64,000 nucleotides of DNA from Candidatus Altimarinota bacterium (GCA_028697205.1 JAQVFO010000001.1:1-64000), one strand, 5' to 3'; shown: positions 1 to 15,461, counted from the first letter of the stretch. Program-made: numbers and translations. The notes: generated by a model from the letters alone, not told the origin.

Positions 1-242
1 GTACAGGATGACTAGACTATATACTAGCAGTACCAAGTATAATCAATTGAGATATCCAAGATGTAGACTTGATGAGTATAATAACAAAGAAACAACTAGT
101 ATACAATAACTATACAAACCTACCAGATTCATACAAGAACCTATGATATAGTATGACATGATGATTTGATTTCATACCAAATAAACTAGTAGTATATAGT
201 TGAAGTACACAAGACCTACTACAAGATTCAAATAAACTAATA
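1..242 (+). repeat. Copy 1 of the shared pilin block
   Basis: This stretch aligns without gaps to 35475-35716 with two differences that I can see. One is GGA against TGA at bases 6-8 (both Gly in this code) and the other is GAT against GAC (both Asp). Weaker similarity continues to about 370. The block prefers CTA, ATA and AAC codons, unlike the TTA/AAT-rich sequence that follows. Confidence 0.9.
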
Positions 243-2045
243 TTTATAGGAAATCTTAAACAAGCATATAGTTGAACGATAATACAAAATAATCCAACAT
301 ACAAAGAAATCATAAATACAGATACAATATCAAATCAAGTATGATCTATAACACTAGTAAATGATTATATAACAAACTGAATATGATGATTACCAAAAGT
401 AAATTTACAACAAAATTCATTAAATAATCAAACATCACTTTCTCCTCCAACATATGATTCAAGTATGTTTCAATTTCTATGATATGACTGAGCATTAGAT
501 AAACTATATAATAATTGAAGTATTTATTCATCTTGATGGAATTCAAATAATTGTGATTCAAATAGTATTCCTGTGTTTTTAGTTTTAAATCCACAAACAT
601 TTTTTGCTACATGAGTAACAATACCAGATAATACAATATATAAGATATGAAACTGAACATATAGTTTAACATGAAATACTCTACCAGATTGATTTATAAA
701 GTTATGAAATTGTAGTTGATTGATATGAGAATCAAAGGCATGAGTAGTGTTTAATGCAAATTTTGCATGATGAAATACATCAGAGACATGATCAATATTT
801 CTAATGAGTTGAAGTCAAAATGGAATAATAGCAAATATGACAATTAATTGAAATAAGGCAGGAACGTATAAATATACAAATTGAATAATATTAAGATACT
901 CAAATAATAATACTTTAGATAACTTAATTGTATTAGGGAATCAAAGTAATTGAATTATTCTTATAAATTCTTCATATAATAATATTAAAAATTGTAATGC
1001 AAATAGTAATGCAAATGATTGAATAGTTCTTCATTCTTTATCAAATTATAATAATTTATCAAATTTAGTAACATATAATAACAATTATTGTTGATTTTTA
1101 TTACAAACATCATCAAATTATAATATTGTTAATAATTTAGTTACTTATTGAAATACAAATTCAACCAGTACTGATGGATATGGTATGATTTTGCATGATA
1201 ATTCAAGTTACAATAAGATTTCAAATATTAATATTTATAATAATAATAGGGTTTGACTTTCTGTTCAATTTGGGGCAAGTTACAACACTTTTTCAGATAT
1301 GACTATAAATAAATATAGTTGGGCTTGATTACAAGTATATAGTTGATCTAATAATAATGAATTTAAAGATTTTGAAATATATAATTGACATGTTTGAATG
1401 TATATTGATAAGTCATATAAAGATTCTTTTAATAATTTCCATACATATAATAATTATGCTAGATGAATTTATACCTATTATGCATCAAATAACTCTTTTA
1501 ATAATTTTTTAGCATATAATAATTGATGAGTAAGTGTAGATATTGAGTATTGAAATAACAATTATGCAAATAATACATATGTTTTTAATAACATTAATGA
1601 TAAATATGAAATTGCAACGTCCTTAAGATTTTATACTACTGATTATTGATATATAAATAACTATTATTCATATAATAATAGATATTATTGATGTCGGAAT
1701 AGGGTGTCTACAAATTTATTCAGATCTTGAGTGTACAAAATTTTCTGAATTGTAAATTATGATACATCTTGATGTTGAGCATCTCCTACTTGAAATGATG
1801 GGACAACAATGAATTGTAATTGGCATGTTAAACCAGATTGGATGTCAGCATATTTATGAGGGACATGTACTGCTTGATATTATACAAATACTTATACTTG
1901 AACATGAAGAGTTACATATACGTTCTGATCAAATATCTGAAATCAAATTCAACCCAAAAAATGGGATACTAATACAAGTTCATTTATAAATTATTGAGTT
2001 GACTGAGTAGATTATGATAGTACAAAAAAGGTATGACAATGGTAG
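1..2045 (+). CDS. Pilin-like surface protein with beta-helix C-terminus (5' partial)
   Basis: The reading frame is already open at base 3 and ends at TAG 2043-2045, giving at least 680 residues with TGA read as Gly. The first 120 or so residues are nearly identical to the middle of the prepilin at 34973, which has a class III signal, so the missing N-terminus was probably a pilin signal too. From about base 600 the protein consists of short Asn/Tyr/Gly-rich turns (for example NGIILINSSYNNIKN) that repeat every 20-25 residues. This is typical of right-handed parallel beta-helices of the NosD/pectate-lyase type, often found in adhesins or glycan-binding proteins. The last 120 residues are Cys- and Trp-richer and may be a separate cap. 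I infer a pilus-associated or surface adhesin. The 5' end lies outside the window. Confidence 0.8.
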
Positions 2046-2157
2046 AATATTTTATATTTTTAATAATTTTAACACTATATTATTTAGATTTAAAAAAATT
2101 GAAAATTATTGATTTTTAGATAATATATGTAACATATTACCAATAATTTGATAATAA

Positions 2158-2574
2158 ATGCAATATAAAATTCCTGTACAGATTGAAAATGAGGATCCAA
2201 TTATGCTTTGACTTAGTTTAAGACAACTAAGTATTATTATGGTATGAGGATGAATTGCATATTGAATATTTAAAAAATTAGTTGTAAATATACCGGCTGA
2301 AATAGCATTAATACCGACAATAATTATTGTAATAATAACTTTATTTATTGCGTTGTTTAAAAATTCTGGAATGACATTTATTCCTTTTGTTATGTCATTT
2401 ATAAGATATAAAGTAAATATTCCTGAAAGAACTTGGAGAGTTTGAGTTGATAGTTATTCTCCTATGGATATATGATTTCTATCACAAAATGAAATTATAG
2501 AAAAAGAAAATATAGATTTCCAAACAAAAATGGATAAAATTAAAGAACTTGATGAAAAATTAAAGAAAATCTAA
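2158..2574 (+). CDS. PrgI family membrane protein
   Basis: The 138-residue protein starts MQYKIPVQIENEDPIMLGLS, has an RQLSIIMVGGGIAYGIF segment and a second hydrophobic stretch, then an amphipathic, charged C-terminus. This matches the PrgI family (small VirB3-like inner-membrane components of Gram-positive-type conjugation and type IV secretion systems), also common in Candidate Phyla Radiation genomes. It is followed by a TraC-like and a VirB2-like gene, which supports the assignment. The secretion ATPase (VirB4) is not in this window. Its role as part of a membrane export channel is inferred from the family. Confidence 0.75.
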
Positions 2575-2638
2575 ATTTAGATAAGACTTAGTAAACATAA
2601 AAAAGTTCATAAATTTTTAATTTATAATCATAAACTTA

Positions 2639-3346
2639 ATGCCAGTAAAAACAAAAAATACTCAAACAAGTGATTCTGCTACACAAAGATATCTACCTTT
2701 TTCACAAATTAGAGAAAATGTTATGGTAATGAAAGATGATTCTGGTAGAATTGTTTTGGAATGTTCAACTATAAATTTCTTGCTAAAAAGTATGGATGAG
2801 CAAAATGCAATTATCATGAGTTTTCAAAGATTTTTAAATTCTTTAGATTTTCCTATTCAAATACTTGTTAGGTCAAAAAAACTTGATATTGATTGATATT
2901 TAAAGAAATTAAATGATATAGCCATAAAACAACAAAATTCTCTTTTACAGAATCAAACATATGAGTATATAGAATATTTAAAAAAACTTGTTGAAGTAGC
3001 TCAAATAATGAAGAAGGAATTTTATATAATTGTTCCTTATGATAATGATGAATGAAGAAGTGTTAGAGATAACTGATTTATTTGAATTTTTAAAAATTTT
3101 TGGGCAGCAATAAATAGTGCAACAGATATAATTAGAGTTAGGTCTCAAATCAAAAATTTTACTAATATAAAAAAATGATTAGTTACTAGAGTAAATGTAA
3201 TAAAAACTTCTTTAGAAAATATAGGAATAAAAGCTAAAGAATTAGAAAAAGATGAGTTGATTAAATTTTTAACTGATTATTATAATCCAAGTTTAGAAAA
3301 TCATACAACTGTGAAATCATCTACAAAATCTTATAATGTAATTTAA
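2639..3346 (+). CDS. TraC-like domain protein
   Basis: A 235-residue soluble protein. The N-terminal half (PFSQIRENVMVMKDDSGRIV, then LNSLDFPIQILVRSKKLDID) resembles the TraC/VirB4 N-terminal domain that many CPR genomes encode as a separate protein next to PrgI. The middle has a helical stretch followed by KKEFYIIVPYD, a beta-strand segment typical of that domain. No Walker motifs are present, so it is not the ATPase itself. It lies between the PrgI-like and VirB2-like genes and probably contacts the secretion ATPase; that is inference. Confidence 0.65.
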
Positions 3347-3351
3347 TATAT

Positions 3352-3702
3352 ATGAGAAAATTATTTTTTGTACTAATTGCTTTTTTATCTAATTTTTATA
3401 CAAAGACATTTGCTGATACTTGAATTTTTTGATCTTGTGTAGATCAAAATCAAATTAGAACCTGAGATATTCATATTGAAACAATCCCATGTGTTATAAG
3501 AACTTCAATAGACTTTTTTATGTGAATTGCATGAACTATATCTATTATCTTTATTATTATCTGAGCATATCAAATGCTTTTCTGAAGTTTACAAAAAGAT
3601 GTTACAAAGTGAAGAAATACTATTATCTATTCTCTTGCATGATTTGCATTAGCAGCCTGTAGTTGGCTTATAATTAAATTTATCTTGGATAATTTTGGAT
3701 AG
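3352..3702 (+). CDS. VirB2/TrbC-like pilin subunit
   Basis: A 116-residue protein with an N-terminal signal peptide ending near FA-D (about residue 21), a short Cys-containing loop, and two hydrophobic helices (ISIIFIIIGAYQMLFG and IIYSLAGFALAACSWLIIKF) separated by a basic turn, KDVTKGRNT. This topology matches VirB2/TrbC-type conjugative pilins as annotated in CPR genomes. Its place right after the PrgI and TraC-like genes supports a type IV secretion-like filament or channel subunit. Sequence identity to characterised VirB2 is likely low, so the call rests on topology and context. Confidence 0.65.
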
Positions 3703-3725
3703 TTTATTAATATAAATCATTAACA

Positions 3726-4184
3726 ATGAATACAATTTATTCTTGGAAATTTGAGGACAAAAAAAATAGATGAGCTTCTTGGTATACTATTGCTTTATCA
3801 ATAGTAGTTTGACTAGCTATTTGGGGATTTTTAACAAAACAATATTGAATGAGTTTTATTGTTCTTTTAGTTGCTTGAGTTTTTTATTTTTTAGAAAATA
3901 ATTCAGAAGATGAAGTTTCTGTTTTTTTAACTGATTTATGAATTCAAATAGGGCAGTCATTTTATGATTATTCAAAAATTGAAAATTATACATATATTTA
4001 TGATAATTCAACTCCTATATATCTTAGGTTATCAATAAATAGAACAGGAATAAAAAACATAGATTTAAAAATCAGTGAGAAAATAGTTTTAGATTTGAAA
4101 AACATATTACCAAATTATATAGAAGAAAATCCTAAATGAGAATTATCTTTTGTTGAGAAAATGATAGAAAGATTAAAACTGTAG
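3726..4184 (+). CDS. Small membrane protein, unknown function
   Basis: A 152-residue protein with two hydrophobic segments near residues 20-45, then a soluble domain with strands (YIYDNSTPIYLRLSINRTGI) and a helical tail ending in SFVEKMIERLKL. It looks like a hypothetical family seen beside PrgI/VirB2 genes in CPR genomes (possibly DUF5673), but I cannot confirm this. It sits 23 bases after the VirB2-like gene and is probably in the same transcription unit. Confidence 0.7.
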
Positions 4185-4206
4185 TTAAATATTATATTCG
4201 TTTATA

Positions 4207-4641
4207 ATGAAACTTATGAAAATACTTTTTTCAATTATATTAAATGCATTAATTTTATATATAATTGTTATATTGCTTTGAGAAAATACAAAAGAGTGAA
4301 TAAGTGCATGAGTAACTCTTTGATGTTGAGAATCTTGTTCTCCAAATTCAATTGAAGCATGGAAAACATTTTTAATTTGATGAATTATACTTTGACTTAT
4401 AAATATTTTAGTTAAACCAATTCTAAAAATATTAAGTTTTCCATTATATATTTTATCATTAGGTCTTATTTGAATAGTTATAAATGCTATTATTTTATGA
4501 CTATTAACATATGTCTTAAATGATATTTTACAGATTCCATGAGTTTGATATACAATTAATTCATGGGTGAATTTTATAATTGCAGTTGCAATTTTTACTA
4601 TTTTGAATATGTTTTATTCACTTTTATTTTTTAAGAAATAA
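4207..4641 (+). CDS. Phage holin family IV-like membrane protein
   Basis: A 144-residue protein with four predicted membrane helices. The central VKPILKILSFPLYILSLGL segment is characteristic of the 4-TMS holin superfamily IV (PF04020), a widespread chromosomal family with no proven lytic role. It has a Cys-containing periplasmic loop (CGESCSPNS) between helices 1 and 2. It lies 22 bases after the preceding gene and just before secG, so it is likely a membrane housekeeping or envelope protein rather than a phage remnant; no phage genes are nearby. Confidence 0.75.
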
Positions 4642-4648
4642 TTTTAAG

Positions 4649-4864
4649 ATGGTAGAATATTTAAAAATTTTTGAAGTTATAGTTTCAGTATTATTGATAT
4701 TAACTGTATTAATTCAAAACAAAAGTGTTTCTTTAAACCTTACAAACATGTCAGGAGGGATGGCTCAAATTAAAAAAAGATGACCAGAAAAGGTTCTTCA
4801 TATAGCTACTATTGTTTTATGAATTATTTTTATTTTAACTGCAATAGCACTATTTGTAATTTAA
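4649..4864 (+). CDS. secG: SecG preprotein translocase subunit
   Basis: A 71-residue protein with two membrane helices separated by a glycine-rich loop (TNMSGGMAQIKKRGPEKVLH). This is the standard SecG layout: helix, GG-containing cytoplasmic loop, helix. SecG joins SecYE in the plasma membrane and helps SecA-driven export. It starts 7 bases after the holin-like gene. Length and topology fit the family well. Confidence 0.8.
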
Positions 4865-4926
4865 TAGTTTTTAGTTTAAAATTCAGGTATTTCTGAAATT
4901 CTAAACTCTAATTTCTAAATTTTATC

Positions 4927-7155
4927 ATGATTAAAGAAAATCTAGAAAAATTAAAAAAATACTTATTTTTTATAAGTTCATTTTTTCTATTAGCAAGTTT
5001 TTTACATATTTTTTATAACTATGTATACTTTGATGCAAAAAGTATACCTGTTAAATGATGAACAATTTCCGAATGAATAGTTGGAGATATTTCTCATTTT
5101 AATCCACTTATATCAACAACTGATGATAATAAGTATGTTATTTCTATCTTATATAGATCTCTTCTGAAATATGATGTAAAAGAAAAAAAACTTGTATGAG
5201 ATTTAGCAAATTGTGATATAAGTAATTTAGCTTATGTAGAATGTTTCTTAGAAAATAATATTTATTGGTCTGATTGAGAGCCAATTACAACTGCTGATAT
5301 TGTTTCAACTTACAATATTCTAAAAACAACAGATACAAATCCTATAATAAAATCTCTTATTTCAGAAACTACTATTGAGGAAAAAAATAATTCAGTTGTT
5401 TTCAAAAATACAAAAAAAGATATAAACTTTTTAAATGTATTTTTTCAACCAATACTTCCAAAAAATGTAATAGATAATTTATGAATTTCTGATTTAACTA
5501 AGCCTTTTTACCCAAGTAAAGAATCTATTTATTCAGGTAAATATAAAGTTGCATCTGTAAAGGAAGACAAGAATTTATGAATAATGGAAGTATCTTTAGA
5601 AAAAAATGATAAATACTTTAACAATCCTGTATATATAGATAAAATCATTTTAAAATTTTTTAAGAATTCAACATATCTTTTAAGAAACAAAGATTCAATA
5701 AACATATTTAATGATGATACAAATTTGATATGAAAATCTGTTCCTAGATTAGAACCACATTATTATACTTTACCAAAATACACTGCAATTTTTATTAACA
5801 GCGAAAAGGTAGTATCAAAGAGTTTAAGAAATTTTTTATTAAACAAAATAGATAAAGATAAACTTATAAAAGTGCTTTGAACTGATAAATATAAACAAGT
5901 TACAAATCCTTATTTAACAGAATACGTAATTGATAAAAATATAGAAAATAAGAATATAGAGTCAATTATGAAAGATAATTGATATCTTAAAAAACCTGAA
6001 TTAGCAAAACTAATATTATGAGAAGATCAAACTACTACTGAATCAGGATCTGTAACTTCTAATGAAACAAGCACAACAAAGGAGCCAACTATTGATGAAA
6101 TAGAGGCAAAAGAAAATACTTCTATAAATTATATTATTAGTTGATTATCTAAAAAATATACTTTTGTAACAGAGGATGATATACTTCTGAAATGAGACCC
6201 AAAAAATGAAAATCCTGATGCAATTTATATAAATGAATACAAGTTAAAATGATTTTCAAAATGAGATAATTATTTTTATTTTAGATTAAAAGAACAAACT
6301 TATGAAACAATAAAGGAATGAAGAAATGATTATAAAATTTTTTTTGAAAAAAACTGAAAGAAGACTTTAAAAGAAGAAATGATAGTTTTTTATTATAAAG
6401 ATAAAAATAAATTAGAAAGTGCAAGAGAAGAATTTTATAAATCTTTTACAAAAACAGAAAATGTTATAACAGAAGTAAAAGAAGAAAACAAACCAGCAAT
6501 AGATCCTGTAATAAAGGCAAAACTTGATGCAATTGATGATAAATATTTTTATAATAAAAATTTAGAGAAATTTTCTTTAAAATTAATGTACATTTGATGA
6601 GAAAAAGATTTAGCTGATACTTCTGAATTTATAAAAACAACATTATGAGAATATTGAATTGATGTTCAAGTACAAGCTATAAATTTATTAGATTTATCAA
6701 AATTAATTTCTTCATGAGCAAGTACAGAAAGTTATGATATGATGCTTGCTTGAATTAATCTATGATATTTTGATTTCAATATATATCCATATTTTCATAG
6801 TAGTCAGGCTAAACTATGATATAACTTTTCAAATATTAAAAAATTATCACTTGATATTATGCTTGAGGATATAAACTCTAATAAGCTGTCTTTAGATAAA
6901 GTTAAGGAATTACAAGACAAATCTTTAGCTATTATAAAAGAAGAACAAGTTGTAAAAACATTGTATACTCCTCTTGTAAATTTTCTGGTAGATAAAAATA
7001 TTAAAAACTTTAAAATGGATTCTAGTATTCCTAATCAAGTTAGTAGATTCGATTATTTGTTAAATATTTATATTAACGAAAAAAGAAATATTAATTATGA
7101 ACAAAAATGATTTATTGATTTTTTTAGGTTTTTATTAAAAATCATAACTTGATAA
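4927..7155 (+). CDS. Family 5 extracellular solute-binding protein
   Basis: A 742-residue protein with an N-terminal membrane anchor (about residues 13-32), then KGGTISEGIVGDISHFNPLI and a domain typical of SBP_bac_5 (peptide/oligopeptide binding proteins). It includes LYRSLLKYD, IYWSDGEPITTADIVSTYNIL and a C-terminal lobe with DMMLAGINLGYFDFNIYP. A low-complexity Ser/Thr/Glu linker lies near residue 380. No lipobox Cys is obvious, so it is probably a membrane-anchored protein rather than a lipoprotein. No ABC permease or ATPase is adjacent; the next gene is a polytopic membrane protein 3 bases downstream. The substrate is unknown. Confidence 0.8.
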
Positions 7156-7158
7156 AAG

Positions 7159-8109
7159 ATGTCAACTCATAATGATTTCAAAGAACATATAGTTTATCCT
7201 GCTTGGGAAGTAATAAGAAGTGATTCAAAAGTAAAAAAATTTTATTTTTTACCTGGCTTATTATCTATTATACTTTTAACTACACTACTAGTTTATCAAT
7301 CAATTTATACTTACGTAGTAATATTTTGAAAAAAGGAAAAAGCTTTAGAAATAATTTTAGAGTTTTTTCATTCTTGATATTTTCTTGAAATAATTGTTTC
7401 AGCAATTATTTTTATGATAATTTATACTTTTTTAATTCCTATTTTTGAGTGATGACTTATAAAATATCTTGATGAAAAACATAATTGAAGATATATAAGT
7501 ACGATTGATGCGTTATGATTAGGACTTGTTAGATTTTTACCACTTTTTGAATATAATAATGCATTTTCAGAATTTAAATATATAAGTTTATTGAATGCAT
7601 ATTTGTTCTTGATTAGATTTGTATGATTAGAATACATTGTATTTTTAAATTATGTAGTTTTGTGAGCTTTTTTAATATCAACTCTTATAAATGTTTTGTT
7701 TGCTTATGCAAAATATGAGATGGTTTTAAAAAATAAATGAGTATTTCAATCTATATGAGTTTCGGCAAAGATATCAATACTAAATCTGAAAAACACATTA
7801 AAATTATATGTTTTGATGTTTATTATAAACATTAGAGTTTTATTAAATTTCTTAATATTTCTTTTCTTCCCAATTTTATTTGCTGTAGCAATATCATATT
7901 TTACAACTAAACTTTTTCTTACGATTGCAATAATTCTGATATCGATATTATTTATTTTCTTTATATTTTTTCTTGGTTACCTCACAGCTGTTTTAGATGT
8001 ATTTAAAACTTCAATTTGGTATTTTGCATATATTAATTGAAGAAAAAGATTTGAAGAAGATGATCATGATCATGGTCATGATGATAAAGCTGATAGTCAT
8101 CATCATTAA
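7159..8109 (+). CDS. Polytopic membrane protein with His-rich tail
   Basis: A 316-residue integral membrane protein with about six hydrophobic segments and a C-terminal tail rich in Asp and His (DDHDHGHDDKADSHHH), which could bind metal. It starts 3 bases after the solute-binding protein gene and is surely cotranscribed with it. I do not recognise the family. The pairing suggests that the two act together at the membrane, but it lacks an obvious ABC permease signature. A bidirectional terminator follows directly. Confidence 0.75.
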
Positions 8110-8140
8110 AAAAACCGAAATTTATCATTTCGGTTTTTTT
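8109..8140. terminator. Bidirectional hairpin terminator
   Basis: Stem AACCGAAA/TTTCGGTT with A and T tracts on both sides. It serves the convergent genes at 7159 (+) and 8139 (-); the minus-strand stop codon lies in its T tract. Confidence 0.85.
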
Positions 8141-8909
8141 ATTTAAAATCTATATAATATTTTGTGTAATATTTTTTAATCTTTTCTAAATTTTTCAAAA
8201 CTTCTTCTTCATCTCAAACTCATAATTCCATAGGATCTACTTTTAAAGTAATAAATCAATTATAAGCATTAGCTTTTAAATTCATCAAAAAACTTTCTAA
8301 TGGTAAATTAGATATTCATGAAATTTCTTTTCAAGGCAATAATCAATATTCATCTCATCTTTTGTCGCTAAAAAATACATTTTTCATGCTAGTTCAAAGA
8401 ATTTTTGTTGCTTTTATTATATCTATTGCTGATGAATTATCTATATTCGCTATATCAAGACTTGAAAATCATGTTATATTTTTTAGTTCATTTAAAGGTA
8501 TGTTTCTGTATTCAGGAATAATAAAAAGAATGTATTTTGTCTCTATGTTTTGAATTGCAATGTTGAAATTGAAGTTATTCTTTATTTCTTGAAGATATTT
8601 TGTAAACCAAGTTTTACTTTTATCACCAATATGTGGAGGGGAAAAAGTAACAAGTTGAACTTTTAACGCATCAGCAATTTCAAAAATCTTTTCAATTTTT
8701 ACTTTTGTAAGTCATTTTGAAGGTACTGTTATAGAGTATACATTAATTCATGATTTTTCTTTTATATCTTTAATATAATCTACATCCCATAAATCATATT
8801 CTTTTAAATCCATGTATAAATCTAATCAGTCATAATTAGATTTCTTTCCAATTTGGAAGATTCTATGGATTCAATATCATTTTAGGCTATAAGTTGATAA
8901 AAGAAGCAT
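8139..8909 (-). CDS. Xylose isomerase-like TIM-barrel protein
   Basis: A 256-residue protein with the rhythm of a sugar phosphate isomerase/AP endonuclease IV-type TIM barrel: YDGLDLYMD, KSGINVYSITVPS, FEIADALKVQLVTFSPP, NFNIAIQNIETKYI and NAYNGFITLKVDP. Several usual metal ligands cannot be identified with confidence, so activity is uncertain; a degenerate or specialised member is possible. It is a single-gene unit convergent with the upstream membrane-protein operon and shares its terminator. Confidence 0.6.
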
Positions 8910-9095
8910 TTATGAAATATTAAATATTAAATATAAGTGTTAAATAAAATGAAATAATTAATTTACAATTTCAAATTTAACATTTCTTTAATTTTATCAT
9001 TTTTATTTAAAATATGCAATTTTTTAGCATATTTAAACTTGTTTTTTTGCTTATATGTTTTATATTTATGAAGTTAAATTTTAATAAATCAGTAA
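8910..9095. other. Divergent intergenic region
   Basis: AT-rich spacer between the divergent genes at 8139 (-) and 9096 (+). It must hold both promoters, but I see no clear consensus boxes or operator. Confidence 0.4.
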
Positions 9096-10823
9096 ATGGG
9101 CTTCTTTGAAACATTTAAGAAATTATTTTCTCCAATAAAAGTAATACCAAGAGCATATTTTCAAAATATGCTAGAAGCTGTATATCTTTCAACTTACTTG
9201 ATATTTACAATGGAGATATTTAAGCTTATTTTATGATCTATAGAGTACTGACAAAAACAAGATTTTAAAATATTACTATCAATATATTTCGTTATATCAT
9301 TTTTTGTTGGGATTATACGTTTTACTATGTATAAAATGTGATGGGTTGATATAATGTATGAATGAAGAAAAGTTTGGTACAAGATATACTTAGAAAAGTT
9401 TATTCAAGCAGAATGAAATCAAGTTGAAAAAATATGAACCTGAAGATTTATATCTTTATTAGATAAATGAATACATGAATGGTTAGATATGACATTTTAT
9501 TTAACTTTTTATTGACTTCAAAGTTTAATATTTATTTTATATGCAATTTTTTCAATTTTACGTGTTTCATTTTTTTGATGATTAATTAGTTTATTACTAA
9601 TTTTGATCTGATGATATGTTGCTACAAAAGCAAATATATTTATGAGAGATAAAAGAATGCTTAGAAGAAAAGCAGAAAATGAAGCTAATCATCAAGCAGT
9701 TATAGCACTTATGTCAAAAAATGAATTAATGCAAAATAATTGATTAAAAACAATTTTATGAAAGATTTTTACTCATTTTGATGAGGCAAAAGAATATCAT
9801 CATCCTGTAAATGTTTGATTTTTAATAATTGATGAATTTCCAAAGTTTATGTTTCTGTTAATTCGTATCTGAGTTTATATATATTTGTATAGCCAAATTT
9901 TGCTTCATAAATCATCATTTTCAGAATTGGCAATTTTTATAACAATTCTATCACTTATGGAGTTGTCTATGAATAACTTTTTACATTCACTTAGAGATGT
10001 TTTAAGACAAATATCATGAGTCCAACTTTTATGGGAAACTTTTGAAAATTTAACTCCAATAAAGTGATTTAATACTTGAAATATTTTTAAATCAAGAACA
10101 GACAAAATTATTTTAAAAAATATTTCTTATTGATATACAGATAAAAAAGTATTTGATAATTTTTCTTTGATTATAGAGTGAAATAAAAAAACAGCATTTG
10201 TTTGATTATCTGGTTCTGGAAAAACTACTTTAATGAAATTAATTGCTTGATATTTAAGACCACAGGAATGAATTTTAGATATATTTTGAAATGATTTATC
10301 AAAAACATCTTTAAAATCATATTTTACTGAGATTGGTTATTTAACACAAGAACCATCAGTTTTTGATTGAACAATTAGAGAGAATTTAGAAGCAAGTGTA
10401 AAATGAAAAGTTAGTGAAAAGGCAATGAAAGAAGCATTGAAAGATGCAATGTGTGATTTTGTATTTGAATTTGAAAAATGACTTGATACTGAAATATGAG
10501 AAAAATGAATTAGATTAAGCTGATGACAAAGGCAAAGACTTGCAATAGCAAAAATATTTATTAAAGATCCTGAGATAATTCTACTTGATGAGCCAACTTC
10601 AGCTCTTGATAGTTTTTCAGAAGAAAAAATAACTGAAGCTATGCATAGACTTTTTGAATGAAGAACAGTAATAATAATAGCTCACAGATTACAAACAGTA
10701 AAAGAAGCTGATGATATAATTGTGTTAGAAAACTGAGACGTAGTAGAAAGATGAACTCATAAAGAACTCATTAAAAAGAAATGAATTTATAATAAGATGC
10801 TTGAGTTGCAGAGTGGATTTTAA
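9096..10823 (+). CDS. ABC exporter, fused membrane and ATPase domains
   Basis: A 575-residue half-transporter with membrane helices over the first 320 residues and a C-terminal nucleotide-binding domain. Walker A GLSGSGKT is at 370-377, followed by Q-loop LTQEPSVFDGTIRENL, signature LSGGQRQRLAIAKI, Walker B IILLDEPTSALD and H-loop IIAHRL. Two of the Gly residues in these motifs are encoded by TGA. This is the MsbA/multidrug/lipid exporter type and should act as a homodimer. The substrate is unknown. It is preceded by a divergent gene and followed by leuS with a weak terminator between. Confidence 0.9.
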
Positions 10824-10897
10824 AATAAGATTAAAAAAACTAGAAAAAATATAAAATTAGATATAATACAATAAGTTGAAAGACTAGGAATCAAAGC

Positions 10898-10922
10898 TAA
10901 AAGGACTTTTTTAATCCTTTTT
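10898..10922 (+). terminator. Weak hairpin terminator before leuS
   Basis: AAAAGGA and TCCTTTT arms separated by eight bases, followed by T-rich sequence. It lies between the ABC exporter and leuS. It could also be a leader attenuator for leuS, but I see no T-box motif. Confidence 0.45.
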
Positions 10923-10944
10923 CTTTATTTTTTAATTTAAATTT

Positions 10945-14298
<3,354 letters not shown>

Positions 14299-14370
14299 AA
14301 AATAAATTTGACTTTGCGAGTAAAATAATTATATATTATACTAATTAATTATAGTTTAATTAAAATAAAA

Positions 14371-15426
14371 ATGGTACAAACAATAAATGATCAAAGACTT
14401 GTAGAAGTTTTTAAAAAAGTACTAAATTCTCTTTGAGATAAAGAACAAAATGTAATTTCAAGAAGAATAGGATTAACTTGAGAAAGAGAAACTCTTCAAG
14501 GAATTTGAAATTCATTTTCTCCAAATATAACTAGAGAAAGAGTTAGACAAATCGAGGATAGCTGAATTAAAAAAATGGGTAGAATTATCAAAGCTACTGA
14601 TTTAACTGTTATTCAAGATAAAGCTAGAGAGATTATTGAACTACATTCAGGACTAGTAACAAGAGATAAATTAATAAACACTATAATTAAAGAATTAGAA
14701 TTAAAAAACAACATAAACTCATCAATTATTGAAATAGTTATACAAGCTGACTATGATATAGTAAAATCAAAACCTAAATTATGAGCTAGAACTTACTTTA
14801 GCGTTCCAAGTATTGGTAAAAAAGAAGTAGATTCTATACATATTGAAACTGTAAAAATATTGAAAAGAAAAAAAGATGTAATGGATAGAGAAACTTTATA
14901 TAGTATGGTAAATGAAACTTTATCAAAAAATGTTAAATGAATAAACATTGTACTTATAGATAATGTTTTAGATGTATTTGAAGATATAGTTAAATGAGAA
15001 GAAACTCTTATTGGACTTGCTTCTTGGAAGATATTAAATCCAAAAACACTTAAAGATAAAGCTGTTTATGTACTTAAAAAAGAAAAAGTTCCTATGCATT
15101 TCGTAGATATTTCAAATAAAATTACTGAATATTTAGGAGATAAAGTAAAAGTTAATACAATTCATAATGAACTTATAAGAAATACTGATTTTGTTCTTAT
15201 TGGTAGATGAATTTATGCTTTAAAAGAATGGGGATTTGTTCCGGGAACTGTTATAGATGTTATTGGAGAAGTTCTTCAAAAAAATGGGGAACCTATGACT
15301 ACTGAAGATATTATAAAAGAAGTATTAAAAGTAAGAAATGTAAAGAAAACTACAATTTATATGAATTTGCAAAATAAAAAAGTTATTGAAAGAGTTTGAA
15401 GAAATTACTATCAACTTAAAAAATAA
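14371..15426 (+). CDS. Sigma-70 region 4 / HARE-HTH transcription regulator
   Basis: A 351-residue protein. The N-terminus has a sigma-region-4-like helix-turn-helix (EQNVISRRIGL...FSPNITRERVRQIEDSGIKKM), which binds -35 elements in sigma factors. The C-terminal part carries HARE-HTH features (VPMHFVDISNKITEYL, then VLIGRGIYALKEWG) and a further winged-helix-like segment. Region 2 is missing, so it is not a full sigma factor. The same two-domain layout is common in CPR bacteria and resembles RpoE/delta-type RNA polymerase accessory proteins. It is monocistronic, with a strong terminator after it. Confidence 0.75.
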
Positions 15427-15429
15427 TAG

Positions 15430-15461
15430 AAAAAATCGAAGGAAAATCCTTCGATTTTTTT
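15430..15461 (+). terminator. Hairpin terminator
   Basis: Perfect stem AAAATCGAAGGA/TCCTTCGATTTT with a 3-base loop and T tract, just after the regulator gene. Confidence 0.9.

Noticed and set aside
10860-10944. T-box riboswitch before leuS
   Set aside because: A hairpin is present but there is no T-box sequence or specifier stem that I can recognise.
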